This document shows, in pieces, positions 41,529 to 50,888 of a DNA stretch of 64,000 bases. A model generated the notes under the pieces. It was not told the DNA's origin and did no database searches. It saw only the letters and a list, made by a program, of their open reading frames with translations. The translations under genes were made by a program, and so were the position numbers. Source of the DNA: a candidate division WOR-3 bacterium (GTDB lineage: Bacteria; SDB-A); NCBI GenBank assembly GCA_016934535.1, contig JAFGSQ010000037.1, positions 1-64,000 of the forward strand, read 5' to 3'. Positions within the stretch are counted from its first letter, which is position 1, and each line of letters starts with the position of its first letter.

Positions 41529-42307
41529 CGCGTCCAGGAAATTATGTATGTTCCGGTGAGGATCTCGCTTTTCAGTTTCAAAGAGGCGAGAGGGGGAAAT
41601 CCCATTGAATCCGATATTTTTTCGAGAAGTGGATGATAATGAGCGGGAAGGCGTCTCAGGTTGTATGGTAGCTTGATTTTCTCGACACATCGCAGTACGG
41701 ATTGAAGGGTTTTTAAAGCCAAAGAAGGGTCTTCTTTCAGTCTGGAAAGTTTTTTTATGTCGATTCTGTCTTTTACAATTATTTTTTCTATGGAATATTC
41801 GTTTTTTTTCAGCATCAGGGTCTGCACGGCGCCCATTTTGTTTTTCGTGCATGACACGTCAAAAAAAACTGCAAGGTCGGGATATTCTGAAAGAGTGTAA
41901 TATTCTCGGAAATTATTTTTTAGCCAGTGAGATCTTTCGGGAAAGAACCCGAATGTTTTCACGGAAGGGCTCACAAGGTTTTTCAGCTCGGGAGTGATGT
42001 CTTCCATGTCGAACAGACGGCTACATCCACCCGAAGGTGTTTTTTCTTTTTCGAGCATTTTTCTTAACGGATCATCAGGTGAGAGAAGCGGCAGTACAGA
42101 GTTTTTTAAAAAAAGGACCAAGTCGGGATTTTTAGTTATCGAGTTTTTTGATGTGACATCAATATTTTCTTCTCTGACCTTTAAACGGGAAGCTTTTTCA
42201 TTGAGCGGAAGTTTCCTTGTGAGGAATTTTTCTTGTTCGTTCTCAAAATACCACGCAACGGGTTCCAGAAACGGGTATTTTGCGGTTAAAGTTCCGACGG
42301 ATTTCAC
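41525..42307 (-). CDS. Protein of unknown function (260 aa)
   Basis: Not recognised. A soluble, mixed alpha/beta protein without signal or membrane segment. The C-terminal part (about 150-260: 'YPDLAVFFDVSCTKNKMGAVQ', 'LKTLQSVLRCVEKIKLPYNL', 'LASLKLKSEILTGTYI') has a weak overall look of an N-acetyltransferase-like fold, but I would not assign it. The GTG start at 42307 has no ribosome-binding site and coincides with the predicted transcription start (leaderless). It is coupled to the methyltransferase and divergent from recJ, sharing an 18-bp palindrome with it. Confidence 0.65.
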   Translation of the reverse strand: MKSVGTLTAKYPFLEPVAWYFENEQEKFLTRKLPLNEKASRLKVREENIDVTSKNSITKNPDLVLFLKNSVLPLLSPDDPLRKMLEKEKTPSGGCSRLFDMEDITPELKNLVSPSVKTFGFFPERSHWLKNNFREYYTLSEYPDLAVFFDVSCTKNKMGAVQTLMLKKNEYSIEKIIVKDRIDIKKLSRLKEDPSLALKTLQSVLRCVEKIKLPYNLRRLPAHYHPLLEKISDSMGFPPLASLKLKSEILTGTYIISWTR

Positions 42308-42313
42308 CAGATA

Positions 42314-42342
42314 AATATATCAGATACGGAAATAAATGTTAA
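42314..42342 (-). promoter_or_regulatory. Promoter of the unknown/methyltransferase pair (TTAACA-17-TATATT)
   Basis: On the minus strand TTAACA (42342-42337) and TATATT (42319-42314) are 17 bases apart. Transcription should begin at about 42307, the first base of the GTG start. The -35 box lies inside the 18-bp palindrome. Confidence 0.55.
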
Positions 42343-42349
42343 CATTTAT
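42332..42349. promoter_or_regulatory. Perfect 18-bp palindrome, operator candidate
   Basis: ATAAATGTTAACATTTAT is identical on both strands. It lies in the 81-base region between the divergent recJ and unknown genes and covers the -35 box of the latter. Its centre is about 41.5 bases upstream of the likely recJ transcription start, the position used by class II activators. Confidence 0.6.
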
Positions 42350-42369
42350 GATGTTGACTTTGAAGTTCA

Positions 42370-42375
42370 TATATT
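42370..42375 (+). promoter_or_regulatory. Likely -10 box of recJ (TATATT)
   Basis: TATATT lies 14 bases before the recJ ATG. No good -35 box stands at 16-18 bases; TTGACT at 42354 is only ten bases away. Either the promoter is weak or it depends on a factor bound at the palindrome. Confidence 0.35.
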
Positions 42376-42388
42376 GCACTCTTTCCTT

Positions 42389-44074
42389 ATGAAAGGTAAA
42401 ATCTACAGGTGGATCTTTCCCCCTGACGTCTCCGCCACTCAAGCGACCGGGATATCCAGTAAATTCAATGTTCATTCTGTCGTCGCGAAACTGCTTTTGC
42501 AGAAATCACTGAGCGAAGAGGATTTTGACAAATTTCTCAACCCCGATTACAAAAACATTTCTTCGCCTTTTGTTTTCGGCAGTATGGAAAAGGCTGTAGA
42601 CAGAGTACAAAAAGCAGTTCGAAAAGGCGAGAGGATTATAGTGTACGGAGATTACGACGCCGATGGTGTTTGCGCAACTGCAATGCTGACTAAAGTTTTG
42701 AATTCAGCCGGAGCGACCGCTATTCCATTCATACCCAACAGGCTCGAAGAAGGATACGGACTCTGCATTGACAACATAAAAAAAATGGACGAATTTTCGC
42801 TCATCATAACTGTTGATAACGGCGTGCGTTCGGTCGCAGAAGTTGAATTCATCAACGGGCAGGGAAAGGAAATTATAATCACCGATCATCATCCTCCTGG
42901 GCCAGACCTTCCGCGAGCTCTCGCAATCGTCAATCCTCATCTTGAAAACGAAATTACCCCGTTCGCCGGATGCGGAGTCGCTTTTCAATTGATAAGAGCG
43001 CTTGACGAAAAATTGGGTGACGTCGAACCCGAACAATTCCTTGACATCACTGCCATAGGAACTTACGCAGACATCGTTCCGCTTTCGGGAGACAACAGGA
43101 TTATTGTCAGAGAAGGTTTGAAAAAAATAGCCGGTCAAAACCACGCCGGTATCACCTCGCTTCTGCAAATAGCCGGAAGAAAACCCGAAGAGGCCGACGA
43201 GTACGATCTCGGGTTCGTTCTCGGTCCGAGGCTTAATTCAGCAGGAAGGAAAGGAGACGCGAGTGCGGCTCTCGAGATTCTTTCGATTTCAGAAGATTTC
43301 AAGGCGGCGTCCATGTTCGCCAGAGAACTCGAATCGTACAACGATTGGCGAAGAAATGAAATGGAAAGGATAGAGAACGAAGCTCAGGAGATGATAACGA
43401 AAACGGAATCTCTTCCTCCGGCGATAATTCTCGAAAACAGCAACTGGCACCTCGGCATATTGGGACTCGGAGCTTCGAGACTGAGCGAAAATTTCAACAA
43501 ACCCGCCATACTGCTGAAAAAAAACGGCGACATTCTCAAAGGTTCCGGAAGGAGCCCAGGCAAACAATTCGACATGATTAAGAACCTCGAGAAATGCTCG
43601 GAATTTCTTGAAACTTTCGGGGGGCATTCACAGGCGGTGGGAGTGACAATAAAAAGTGAGAATTTTGAAGTTTTCAGAGAACGCTTCTTTTCTCTGGTTT
43701 CAATCCAAAACGACGGATCAACTCCGGAAAAAACAATAGAAGTTTCCGGTGAGCACACACCTGCTTTTGACGATTTTCGCCTCTTTAATGACGTCTCAAG
43801 ACTTTCTCCTTTCGGTTATTGCAACGATAAACCTTTGTTCCTTGCCAGAGACGTGGCTTTTGCAGATGTTAAAGTTGTAGGCTCAAAGCATCTAAAAATG
43901 CTCCTCGTAACAAAAAGAGGCAAAATAGATTCCATAGGATTCGGCCTAGGACACCTGGCGGACGAAGTCAGGGGCAAGTGCGGAGATGTAATATACAGTC
44001 TCAGCCTCAACGTTTTTAACGGAAGGAAAAAAATTCAGGCAAACATCAAGGATCTCAGGACAGGGGAAGGATGA
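42389..44074 (+). CDS. recJ: Single-stranded-DNA-specific exonuclease RecJ
   Basis: A 5'-3' exonuclease of recombination and mismatch repair. DHH-family motifs: 'YGDYDADGVCATAML' (motif I), 'TVDNGVRS', 'ITDHHPPG' (DHH) and the DHHA1 signature 'GGHSQAVGVTI', followed by an OB-like C-terminus. Length (561 aa) is normal. The ATG at 42389 is preferred to an in-frame TTG at 42374, because the latter overlaps the -10 box. There is no Shine-Dalgarno before it. The next gene overlaps its stop as ATGA. Confidence 0.95.
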   Translation: MKGKIYRWIFPPDVSATQATGISSKFNVHSVVAKLLLQKSLSEEDFDKFLNPDYKNISSPFVFGSMEKAVDRVQKAVRKGERIIVYGDYDADGVCATAMLTKVLNSAGATAIPFIPNRLEEGYGLCIDNIKKMDEFSLIITVDNGVRSVAEVEFINGQGKEIIITDHHPPGPDLPRALAIVNPHLENEITPFAGCGVAFQLIRALDEKLGDVEPEQFLDITAIGTYADIVPLSGDNRIIVREGLKKIAGQNHAGITSLLQIAGRKPEEADEYDLGFVLGPRLNSAGRKGDASAALEILSISEDFKAASMFARELESYNDWRRNEMERIENEAQEMITKTESLPPAIILENSNWHLGILGLGASRLSENFNKPAILLKKNGDILKGSGRSPGKQFDMIKNLEKCSEFLETFGGHSQAVGVTIKSENFEVFRERFFSLVSIQNDGSTPEKTIEVSGEHTPAFDDFRLFNDVSRLSPFGYCNDKPLFLARDVAFADVKVVGSKHLKMLLVTKRGKIDSIGFGLGHLADEVRGKCGDVIYSLSLNVFNGRKKIQANIKDLRTGEG

Positions 44075-44715
44075 TAAACGCCGTTGAGATTGCCCGGCTG
44101 GATGGAGCTGTCTTCTTCACGGGCACGAGGCATTTTGTTTTTGAAGAAAAAAAGATTTCAAGTATAACCGGAGCCGAAGCTTTCGTTTTCCCTGTAAAAC
44201 AGGTTCATTCAAACAAGACGGCTGTTTTTCCCGGCGAGAAGCCTCTTGATTGCGACGGTATCATCACTGAACAAAGACGTATCGCGATAGGTGTAAAAAC
44301 AGCAGACTGTATGCCGGTGTCCCTATATGACCCGGTCAGGCATATCATCGCAATATTTCACTGCGGTTGGAGAGGGCTTCATGACGGCATACTTCAACTC
44401 GGACTTCAAAGAATGATTTCTCTGGGCGCTGAACCCGATAAAATGGTCTGTGTCATTCATCCTCACATTTGCTCAAAGTGCTACGAAGTTAAAGAAGACG
44501 TGTCCATGCTTTTTCCCGATAGTTCCGTCGTGAAATTAAAAGACGGACAGCGGCTTGACCTGTCCGGGTTTGCCGAAAGCATTTTGAGAGAAAGAGAAAT
44601 TGAAAAATTCATCGTTTCACGGCTCTGCACGCATCACAATCCAGGGATTTTTCATTCGTACAGAAGAGACAAAGAAAACGCCGGCAGGATATTTTCCTGG
44701 AGCATGATTGAATGA
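44071..44715 (+). CDS. pgeF: YfiH/PgeF-family protein (multicopper-oxidase-like, DUF152)
   Basis: A 214-residue protein of the YfiH family, variously described as a purine nucleoside phosphorylase, laccase-like enzyme or peptidoglycan editing factor. The zinc-binding residues are seen in 'KQVHSN', 'GVKTADCMPVSL', 'FHCGWRGL' and the C-terminal 'LCTHHNPGIFHSYRRD'. It is slightly shorter than the usual 240 residues at the N-terminus. It is coupled to recJ upstream and to the TonB-like gene downstream by ATGA overlaps. The true substrate cannot be told from sequence. Confidence 0.87.
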   Translation: MINAVEIARLDGAVFFTGTRHFVFEEKKISSITGAEAFVFPVKQVHSNKTAVFPGEKPLDCDGIITEQRRIAIGVKTADCMPVSLYDPVRHIIAIFHCGWRGLHDGILQLGLQRMISLGAEPDKMVCVIHPHICSKCYEVKEDVSMLFPDSSVVKLKDGQRLDLSGFAESILREREIEKFIVSRLCTHHNPGIFHSYRRDKENAGRIFSWSMIE

Positions 44716-45989
44716 AGGGTGAATCCGATGTCTCCAGAGACATCAGCGAATTGTTAATACAACTTGAGAAGCAATCCGGAGCGGATAAGGACGACTATTC
44801 CGGAAAAAACAAAATTCAGCCGAAACTTTCCAACGAAGGCGTTTTAAAAAACGAGACCGAGTCCGACGTTAATTTTGTCGCAGAACATGACATTGTCTCA
44901 GAGGAGAAAGTTATAGATTCCGATATAAGTTCTGAGATTATTTGCATAGAAGAACTGCTCGAAAAATCTGACATCATTGAAGAAAACGGGCAAAGTGATG
45001 TCTTTCTCGAACTTCTCTGCGAAAATTCTGATAAAGAATCCGCCAAGGAAATATCTTTTAATCTGTTTGCCGGAAGACCCCACGACAGAATGATGAAGAG
45101 TTTGGCAAAGGAGAAAGAGAACGGAGAAAACTTCAATTCGGTTATTCTGGGCGGCTTTTTATCTTTCTGGATGGTCATGATAATTGTTTTTACTTTTATT
45201 CCTAACCCTCCCCTGAACCTGGGGCTCGAGTCTTACTACGAATGGAAAGTCAGAATGGCGGACGATGAGATGTTTGAAAGAATATTCAGAAAGAGAGCTG
45301 AAACGAACGGACTTCAAACGCCTTCAAATGTTCACACAGTCTCTTTTGCCGGATCAGGCGCTTCATCGTCAACTTCTGTAAACGGCTTTTCCGTCACACA
45401 GCCGCGGGTTCAGAGAGCGCTGAGAGTGATGACCGCCCCGACCGTTTATCAAGGCGGACTGTCTTCCGGAGATGCTACAATTCAGGATCTGCTTGCCGAC
45501 CCATCGTCGATCTCTCTTACAGGAGGGTCACCTTTATCACATTTGCCCATGGGCGGCGGCATGGTAATGAGGACTGTTGCATCAGACACTCAAGCCCTGA
45601 ATTTCCAGTCAACAGGAGGTGAATTGACGCACAGCACCAGAATCGAGCTGTCTTATCCTCCTACTCTCACCGGAGATCCCGCGACGATGTCACAGAGGTC
45701 CAGTGAATCCATCAGCAGAGTCGTCACAAGGCATTTTTCTGCGGTGAGTCATATTTTCAATTCATCGAGAGAGCTGAATCCGAGCCTCAGCGGAAAGGCG
45801 GTGGTATCGATAACGATAGCTTCAAACGGTGAAGTGCTCGAAGCGGCCATAGTTTCTTCAACTCTCGACGACGGCAATTTTGAAAGAAGACTGTTGGAAC
45901 TTGTCCGTAAATGGAGATTTCAGCCTCTCGAGGATTCTTCACTTGCTCCCGTTGTGGTTTCTGTTCCTTTCAATTTCATAGATTTTTGA
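44712..45989 (+). CDS. TonB/AgmX-family C-terminal domain protein with one membrane helix
   Basis: A 425-residue protein with an acidic cytoplasmic N-terminal region of about 140 residues, one membrane helix (about 143-167, 'VILGGFLSFWMVMIIVFTF'), a Ser/Gly/Thr-rich periplasmic linker and a C-terminal TonB-like domain (about 345-425). The TonB end reads 'GKAVVSITIASNGEVLEAAI' and 'LLELVRKWRFQPL'. The C-terminus resembles AgmX/PglI and TonB energy transducers. No ExbB/ExbD lies nearby, and the long N-terminal cytoplasmic part is unlike ordinary TonB, so a role in gliding- or envelope-type machinery is possible but not shown. Confidence 0.75.
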   Translation: MKGESDVSRDISELLIQLEKQSGADKDDYSGKNKIQPKLSNEGVLKNETESDVNFVAEHDIVSEEKVIDSDISSEIICIEELLEKSDIIEENGQSDVFLELLCENSDKESAKEISFNLFAGRPHDRMMKSLAKEKENGENFNSVILGGFLSFWMVMIIVFTFIPNPPLNLGLESYYEWKVRMADDEMFERIFRKRAETNGLQTPSNVHTVSFAGSGASSSTSVNGFSVTQPRVQRALRVMTAPTVYQGGLSSGDATIQDLLADPSSISLTGGSPLSHLPMGGGMVMRTVASDTQALNFQSTGGELTHSTRIELSYPPTLTGDPATMSQRSSESISRVVTRHFSAVSHIFNSSRELNPSLSGKAVVSITIASNGEVLEAAIVSSTLDDGNFERRLLELVRKWRFQPLEDSSLAPVVVSVPFNFIDF

Positions 45990-46028
45990 AGTCCAAACAT
46001 TTTTTTGACGCATGGAAGGAGAGACAAA

Positions 46029-46214
46029 ATGCCTTACGTCGAAGTACGGGTGGCCGGAGAGTTAAAAAACGAACAGAAAAAAATGATAGCAAACGGAATA
46101 GCAAAGCTTCTCGAAGAAGTTGCGGGTAAACCGCAAAACGCGACCTACGTAGTGTTTGACGAGGTCAAAAGGAGCAATTGGGCGGTGGGTTCAAAACTGC
46201 TGTCCGAGTCCTGA
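46029..46214 (+). CDS. 4-oxalocrotonate tautomerase-family protein (61 aa)
   Basis: Small enzyme of the tautomerase superfamily. It begins Met-Pro-Tyr-Val, so Pro-2 becomes the N-terminal catalytic base after removal of Met. 'PYVEVRVAGELKNEQKKMI' and 'ATYVVFDEV' fit the beta-alpha-beta subunit of 4-OT. The frame extends to 46005, but ATG at 46029 follows GGAAGGAGAG and gives the required Pro-2. The substrate is unknown. It is the last gene of the recJ run, ending 11 bases from a convergent gene. Confidence 0.9.
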   Translation: MPYVEVRVAGELKNEQKKMIANGIAKLLEEVAGKPQNATYVVFDEVKRSNWAVGSKLLSES

Positions 46215-46225
46215 AAGGTTTGGAT

Positions 46226-47650
46226 TCAGTAATCCACTTCAAGGACTTTAATGTATAATTTTCCCATTACCGTCATGATTCTCGCCTGTTCCGCGCTGTT
46301 ACCCCTCGAAATTGTCAGATGAGTAGCGTCGGCTGAATTCTGGCCGAAAGTGGGATCGACGGATATCCAGCCGTCAACGTAGGCTTCGCACCAGGCGTGA
46401 TAGTAAAATCCGTCGTTGTTGGCGTAAACCACACCGACTGCCAGTCTCGAAGGAATTCCGCTCGCTCTGAGCAAAGCGCAAAGCAGAGTGGAATGCTCGT
46501 TGCAGTCGCCCTTCATCGAATTGAGGATGTCTGCGGAAGATGGAACGGTGAAAGTCGGTTCTTTTATCAGATTGCGGAAGACCCACTGATTAAGCGCATA
46601 AAGTTTTTCTCTGGGAATCCGTATGCCCGAAGTTATTTCCGAAGCTTTTTCGATTATCTTGGTATCTTTAGACTGTATGAGAGGAGAAGGTTCCAGGTAA
46701 ACGAGAACAGAATCCGGAACAAAAGAACCTTCGGATAAATCCGTGTTTCTTATAATCTCTACGGTGTCGGCGTTTTGAATTTGATTGAAAGAAGATATAT
46801 CTGTGGAGAGACCCTCTGCAACTATTAAAAGCCTGGACACGGACGTCGGATTCTCGATGCGCGTGTCAGACCGGACCCTGAACTGTTTGTAAATATCGGG
46901 CGAAAGTCCGGCCGATGACATATTCTCGGCGACCTCTTTCGGTTCGGCTATCAGAAGCATCTGAAGGGCTGATATCTCCTGTTTGACGAACATGTTGTTT
47001 TCGTCGAGCCACAGTTCGACCGGTATGCCGAGAAGGTCAACCGTGTAATGACGAAGTTCTCCGAAATCGAAAGTCGTATCCAAACCTCTGTTTATTATGT
47101 TTATACTGACGACTTCCTGAGTGCTCGGTTCGAATATTTCCATCGTCACAACGCTGTCAGTTCCGAAAAATCTTATGGCTTCAACTATGTTCAAAGGGAG
47201 CCTTTCGGACGCGATTTTTCTCGACTCCTCGGAGTTGTCTGTGAAAGATTTAAATGACAAACTGTCATTGCTGTAGATGCCGCTCATAAGAAGATTCTGG
47301 TCATGTGATTTGATGTTGTAGAAGAAACTGTCTACAAATCCTTCACTCGATCCGAAGCTGATACCTTTGGTTGATATTTCCATGTTCTTGGATCCGGCAG
47401 TAAGCTGCATGAACATGAATTCTTTTTCCGAAATTGTGCCGTCCGGGAGCGTTTCGAGAGAATACACAGAGTACCCGACTTTGTTTCCACCTATGTACAA
47501 ACCGAGCCATTCGTCGCGTTCAGTGAAAGAAAAATCGAGTGCGTTCGTTATCGCCTCTGCCTGGGGATGTTGTATTTCAGGCTTTTCAGTACAGCCGGTC
47601 AAAAAAAACAATATTAAAAACGACAGAGCGAAGATCTTGGCGTTTTTCAT
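46226..47650 (-). CDS. Lipoprotein with transglutaminase-like cysteine-protease domain
   Basis: A 474-residue protein with a lipoprotein signal ending in LTGC (Cys about 20). The first 300 residues form a beta-rich domain ('[21 protein letters not shown]' and so on). The C-terminal transglutaminase-like core has the Cys-His-Asp triad C383 (GDCNEHS), H418 (YYHAWCEAY) and D432 (VDPTFGQ). Such proteins act as peptidases or amidases in the periplasm; the substrate is unknown. The start overlaps the glyA stop by four bases. Confidence 0.85.
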   Translation of the reverse strand: MKNAKIFALSFLILFFLTGCTEKPEIQHPQAEAITNALDFSFTERDEWLGLYIGGNKVGYSVYSLETLPDGTISEKEFMFMQLTAGSKNMEISTKGISFGSSEGFVDSFFYNIKSHDQNLLMSGIYSNDSLSFKSFTDNSEESRKIASERLPLNIVEAIRFFGTDSVVTMEIFEPSTQEVVSINIINRGLDTTFDFGELRHYTVDLLGIPVELWLDENNMFVKQEISALQMLLIAEPKEVAENMSSAGLSPDIYKQFRVRSDTRIENPTSVSRLLIVAEGLSTDISSFNQIQNADTVEIIRNTDLSEGSFVPDSVLVYLEPSPLIQSKDTKIIEKASEITSGIRIPREKLYALNQWVFRNLIKEPTFTVPSSADILNSMKGDCNEHSTLLCALLRASGIPSRLAVGVVYANNDGFYYHAWCEAYVDGWISVDPTFGQNSADATHLTISRGNSAEQARIMTVMGKLYIKVLEVDY

Positions 47651-48921
47651 CTTTCCAGCCTTTGCTCGTAAAGAGGGAAGGCCGATGTGAGATCGACCAC
47701 TTCCGATTTGACGCTGGACAAAGCGCTTTCGTCATTGATGGCCGAAACAGCTTTGTCTATGAGAAGAGCTATTTTCTTCATTTCATTTGTTCCCATTCCC
47801 CTTGTAGTCACTGAAGGAGTTCCCAATCTCAGGCCGCTGGCGACGAAAGGTTTTTCAGGATCGAAAGGAATTGTGTTCTTGTTTGCAGTTATTCCGGCTT
47901 TATCCAGAGCTTCTTCGGCGGCCTTACCGGTAACGCCTTTGGATCGGAGGTCGACGAGCATCAGATGGGTGTCGGTGCCGTTTGTGACAAGCCTGAAGCC
48001 TTTTTGCTTCAGCGCTTCCGACAAAGCTTTTGCGTTTTCAACAATTTTGTGCTGATACTGCTTGAATTCGGGTTTCAGTGCTTCTCCGAACGCGACTGCT
48101 TTGGCGGCTATGATGTGTTCAAGAGGGCCTCCCTGAATTCCGGGGAAAACCCATCTGTTCACGTCGTTGTAATTGTCTTTTTTGCAGAGAATCAGTCCGC
48201 CTCTTGGTCCCCTGAGGGTTTTGTGCGTAGTAGAAGTCACCGCGTCTGCGTGAGGCACCGGAGAATTGTGAATTCCGGCGGCGACGAGTCCGGCTATGTG
48301 AGCCATGTCGACGACGAGTTTTGCCCCGACTTCGTCTGCAATTTCTTTGAATTTTGTGAAATCCAGCTCCCGTGGATAGGCGCTCGCTCCCGCGATTATC
48401 AGCTTCGGTTTCGATTCAGCGGCGAGTTTTTTCAGCGCTGAAAAGTCAATCTGTTCCGTTTTCGGGTCAACGGCATAATGAACCATGTTGAAGAATATTC
48501 CAGAAAAACTGATGGGATGTCCGTGTGTCAAATGTCCGCCGTGAGAAAGATCGAGCCCCATGACTACTGGTTTGGGGGCTCCTTCTGGCCATTCCTCGGG
48601 CTTGAGGAGGGCGAAATACGCCGCCATGTTTGCCTGGCTTCCTGAATGCGGCTGGACGTTGGCTCTTTCGGCTCCGAACAGCTCCTTAACTCTGTCCCGA
48701 GCTATTTTTTCGGCCACGTCGACAAATTCGCATCCGCCGTAATAGCGTTTTCCGGGGTAACCTTCGGCGTATTTATTTGTCATTACCGAACCCATCGCCT
48801 CAAGGACCGCTTCGCTGACAAAGTTCTCCGAAGCTATGAGTTCGAGATTGTCGGCTTGTCTGCGTGTTTCTCCCATGATCGCTTCGTATATTTCCGGATC
48901 CGTTATTTTTAAAGCGCTCAT
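47647..48921 (-). CDS. glyA: Serine hydroxymethyltransferase
   Basis: Converts serine and tetrahydrofolate to glycine and methylene-THF with PLP. Seen: '[19 protein letters not shown]', '[18 protein letters not shown]', and the PLP-lysine motif '[15 protein letters not shown]'. Length (424 aa) is normal. It supplies the methylene-THF used by TrmFO two genes upstream and lies 16 bases after rpiB, a common pairing in bacteria. Confidence 0.97.
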   Translation of the reverse strand: MSALKITDPEIYEAIMGETRRQADNLELIASENFVSEAVLEAMGSVMTNKYAEGYPGKRYYGGCEFVDVAEKIARDRVKELFGAERANVQPHSGSQANMAAYFALLKPEEWPEGAPKPVVMGLDLSHGGHLTHGHPISFSGIFFNMVHYAVDPKTEQIDFSALKKLAAESKPKLIIAGASAYPRELDFTKFKEIADEVGAKLVVDMAHIAGLVAAGIHNSPVPHADAVTSTTHKTLRGPRGGLILCKKDNYNDVNRWVFPGIQGGPLEHIIAAKAVAFGEALKPEFKQYQHKIVENAKALSEALKQKGFRLVTNGTDTHLMLVDLRSKGVTGKAAEEALDKAGITANKNTIPFDPEKPFVASGLRLGTPSVTTRGMGTNEMKKIALLIDKAVSAINDESALSSVKSEVVDLTSAFPLYEQRLER

Positions 48922-48937
48922 TTGTTCCCCCCTGATT

Positions 48938-49369
48938 TTAGTTATTGTCTATTTGCTGAATTCTTTTTTGGTGCCGGCCGCCTTCGAATTTTTCGTTCAG
49001 CCAGGCGTCAACCCAGCTTATCGCGAGGTATTCGGTCGTCAGATCGGAGGCCAGAACGAGAACGTTTGCGTCGTTGTGGCGCCTGCTCGAGAGGATCTGT
49101 TCTTTTGACGTGCAAAGAGCCGCCCTGACTCCTTTTATCCTGTTTGCGGCTACGCTCATGCCTATGCCTGATCCGCATACGAGAATGCCGAAATCGGCTT
49201 TTTTTTCAGTCACTTTTAGTCCAACGGCTGAAGCGAAAACCGGGTAGTCGGCCGATTCAGGGGAATGAGACCCTTCGTCTGATACTTCGATGTCTTTTTC
49301 CGACAGGTAGCGCGTGAGAGTTTTTTTCAAAAGATAGCCTCTGTGATCACTGCCGATGGATATGGTCAT
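48938..49369 (-). CDS. rpiB: Ribose-5-phosphate isomerase B
   Basis: Interconverts ribose 5-phosphate and ribulose 5-phosphate. '[14 protein letters not shown]', '[10 protein letters not shown]' and the active-site '[18 protein letters not shown]' with its Cys are diagnostic; '[10 protein letters not shown]' follows. The frame extends to 49402, but the ATG at 49369 is chosen because it gives the family N-terminus and follows a GGGGGAAG purine stretch. Length is 143 residues. It is in an operon-like order with glyA. Confidence 0.94.
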   Translation of the reverse strand: MTISIGSDHRGYLLKKTLTRYLSEKDIEVSDEGSHSPESADYPVFASAVGLKVTEKKADFGILVCGSGIGMSVAANRIKGVRAALCTSKEQILSSRRHNDANVLVLASDLTTEYLAISWVDAWLNEKFEGGRHQKRIQQIDNN

Positions 49370-49475
49370 GATTCTTCCCCCGGTTGTTGCAAAAATATAC
49401 AATTAATACATATATCCTGAGCAGGTCAAGTTTTTTGTGGAATCGCCACAGCAGTTATTGTCACAAGGTCATTAT

Positions 49476-50789
49476 CTAAAACAGAATTTCCCGCAGAAAA
49501 CCGTTCCTCCATTGAATTATCGCTTCCATCGAGCGGGAAGACATGTAAGCCTGCTTTTCTTTTTTGTTTTTAAACCTCATTTCCGGCGCTTCGACGAGGG
49601 AATAATTCGCGGCACTGGGCTGAAAGTCACTTTTTTCTTCATGAACGTGCCTGAAAAGTCCTCCCATGAGAGTGTGCTCGGGTGGAGGAACAAATTGTAT
49701 GTTTTTTATCTTTGCGAGGACGCAGAACGCTGCAAGCATTCCTGATGCGGCGGATTCAGTGTAACCTTCAACCCCGCTCAACTGACCTGCAACAGCAGTC
49801 TTCAAGTTTTTAATGAACATGGTGTCTTTTTCTAAAATTTTCGGCGAATTGATGTATGTGTTTCTGTGTGCCTGACCGTATCTTATGAATTTTGCGCCGT
49901 TTAGTCCAGGTATGGACAAAAATATCTTTTTTTGTTCAGAATATTTGAGTCTTGTCTGGAAACCGACAATATTCCATCTTTTCATCTCTTTGTTCTCTCT
50001 TCTCAGCTGACAGACCGCGAACGGTTCCTTGCCGGTATGGGGATCTTTGAGTCCCCTGGGTTTCATAAGGCCGAATCTCAGCGTGTCGTAACCTCCCGCA
50101 GCTATTTCTTCAACGGGCATACATCCCTGGAAGAATACATTTTCGTCGTGATGAGATTCAGCCCTCTGTGCCAGGGCGAGTTCTCTAAGGAATTTTTCAT
50201 AGGTTTCAGTGTCGAAAGGGCAATTGAGATAATCATCTCCAAAACCGTACCTGCCCGCCATGTAGCAGATATCGAGGTCAATATGTTCCAGTTCCACAAT
50301 AGGCGACATCGCATCGGTGAAATAAAGAAAATCGTGTCCCGTCACATTCTTTATCCAACTGCATATATTTTCGGACGACAGGGGACCAGTGGCGATTATC
50401 CAGAGCCCTTCTGACGGCGACTTCACTTCTTCTCTGATGATTTTTATGTTGACGTTTTTTTCGATCGTTTCGTGAACTAGACGTGAAAAACCGTTTCTAT
50501 CTACAGTGAGCGCTTTCCCGCCGGGAACGGATGTTTTTTCGGCGCAGTCGATGACGAGAGAACCCAGAGACTTCATTTCGCTTTTAAGCAAACCGTGCGC
50601 GTTTGTCAGTTCGGTGCTTTTGAAAGAATTTGAACAGACGAGTTCGGCCAGGCAATCTGTTCTGTGTGCCCCCGTTTTCACCAGTGGTCTGGCTTCGTAA
50701 ATATTGACTTTAATGCCGGAATTCGTTAAGAGCTGTGCGGCCTCACAGCCGGCAAGGCCGCCCCCGGCGATGTTTACAGTTTCAGACAT
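49476..50789 (-). CDS. trmFO: tRNA (uracil-5-)-methyltransferase TrmFO, folate/FAD-dependent
   Basis: Makes m5U54 in the T-loop of tRNA using methylene-THF and FADH2. The FAD-binding motif GGGLAGCEAA lies at residues 9-18. The Gid-family stretches 'TGAHRTDCLAELVCSNSFKS', 'LLKSEMKSLGSLVI', 'PGGKALTVDR' and 'GHDFLYFTDAMSPIVE' follow. Length (437 aa) is normal. It is divergent from the Xer recombinase gene, a neighbour pair also known in other bacteria (gid-codV/xerC). The spacer of about 100 bases to the Xer gene holds both promoters. Confidence 0.96.
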   Translation of the reverse strand: MSETVNIAGGGLAGCEAAQLLTNSGIKVNIYEARPLVKTGAHRTDCLAELVCSNSFKSTELTNAHGLLKSEMKSLGSLVIDCAEKTSVPGGKALTVDRNGFSRLVHETIEKNVNIKIIREEVKSPSEGLWIIATGPLSSENICSWIKNVTGHDFLYFTDAMSPIVELEHIDLDICYMAGRYGFGDDYLNCPFDTETYEKFLRELALAQRAESHHDENVFFQGCMPVEEIAAGGYDTLRFGLMKPRGLKDPHTGKEPFAVCQLRRENKEMKRWNIVGFQTRLKYSEQKKIFLSIPGLNGAKFIRYGQAHRNTYINSPKILEKDTMFIKNLKTAVAGQLSGVEGYTESAASGMLAAFCVLAKIKNIQFVPPPEHTLMGGLFRHVHEEKSDFQPSAANYSLVEAPEMRFKNKKEKQAYMSSRSMEAIIQWRNGFLREILF

Positions 50790-50888
50790 GTGCCTTCTGA
50801 CGGAGTTAAGTTATATTTATATGGTTAAAGATTCATCCATAAAGTATAATTCTATGAATAAAAAATCTTAAGTAAAGTAATATATGAG

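Noticed and set aside
41529-41852. N-terminal extension of the methyltransferase frame
   Set aside because: It lies wholly inside the neighbouring gene in another frame and has shadow-like composition; the methyltransferase fold begins after the TTG at 41528.
49431-49452. Stem TGTGG-N5-CCACA next to a T run between trmFO and rpiB
   Set aside because: The T run is on the wrong side of the stem for termination of trmFO or of any plus-strand gene, and the stem is short.
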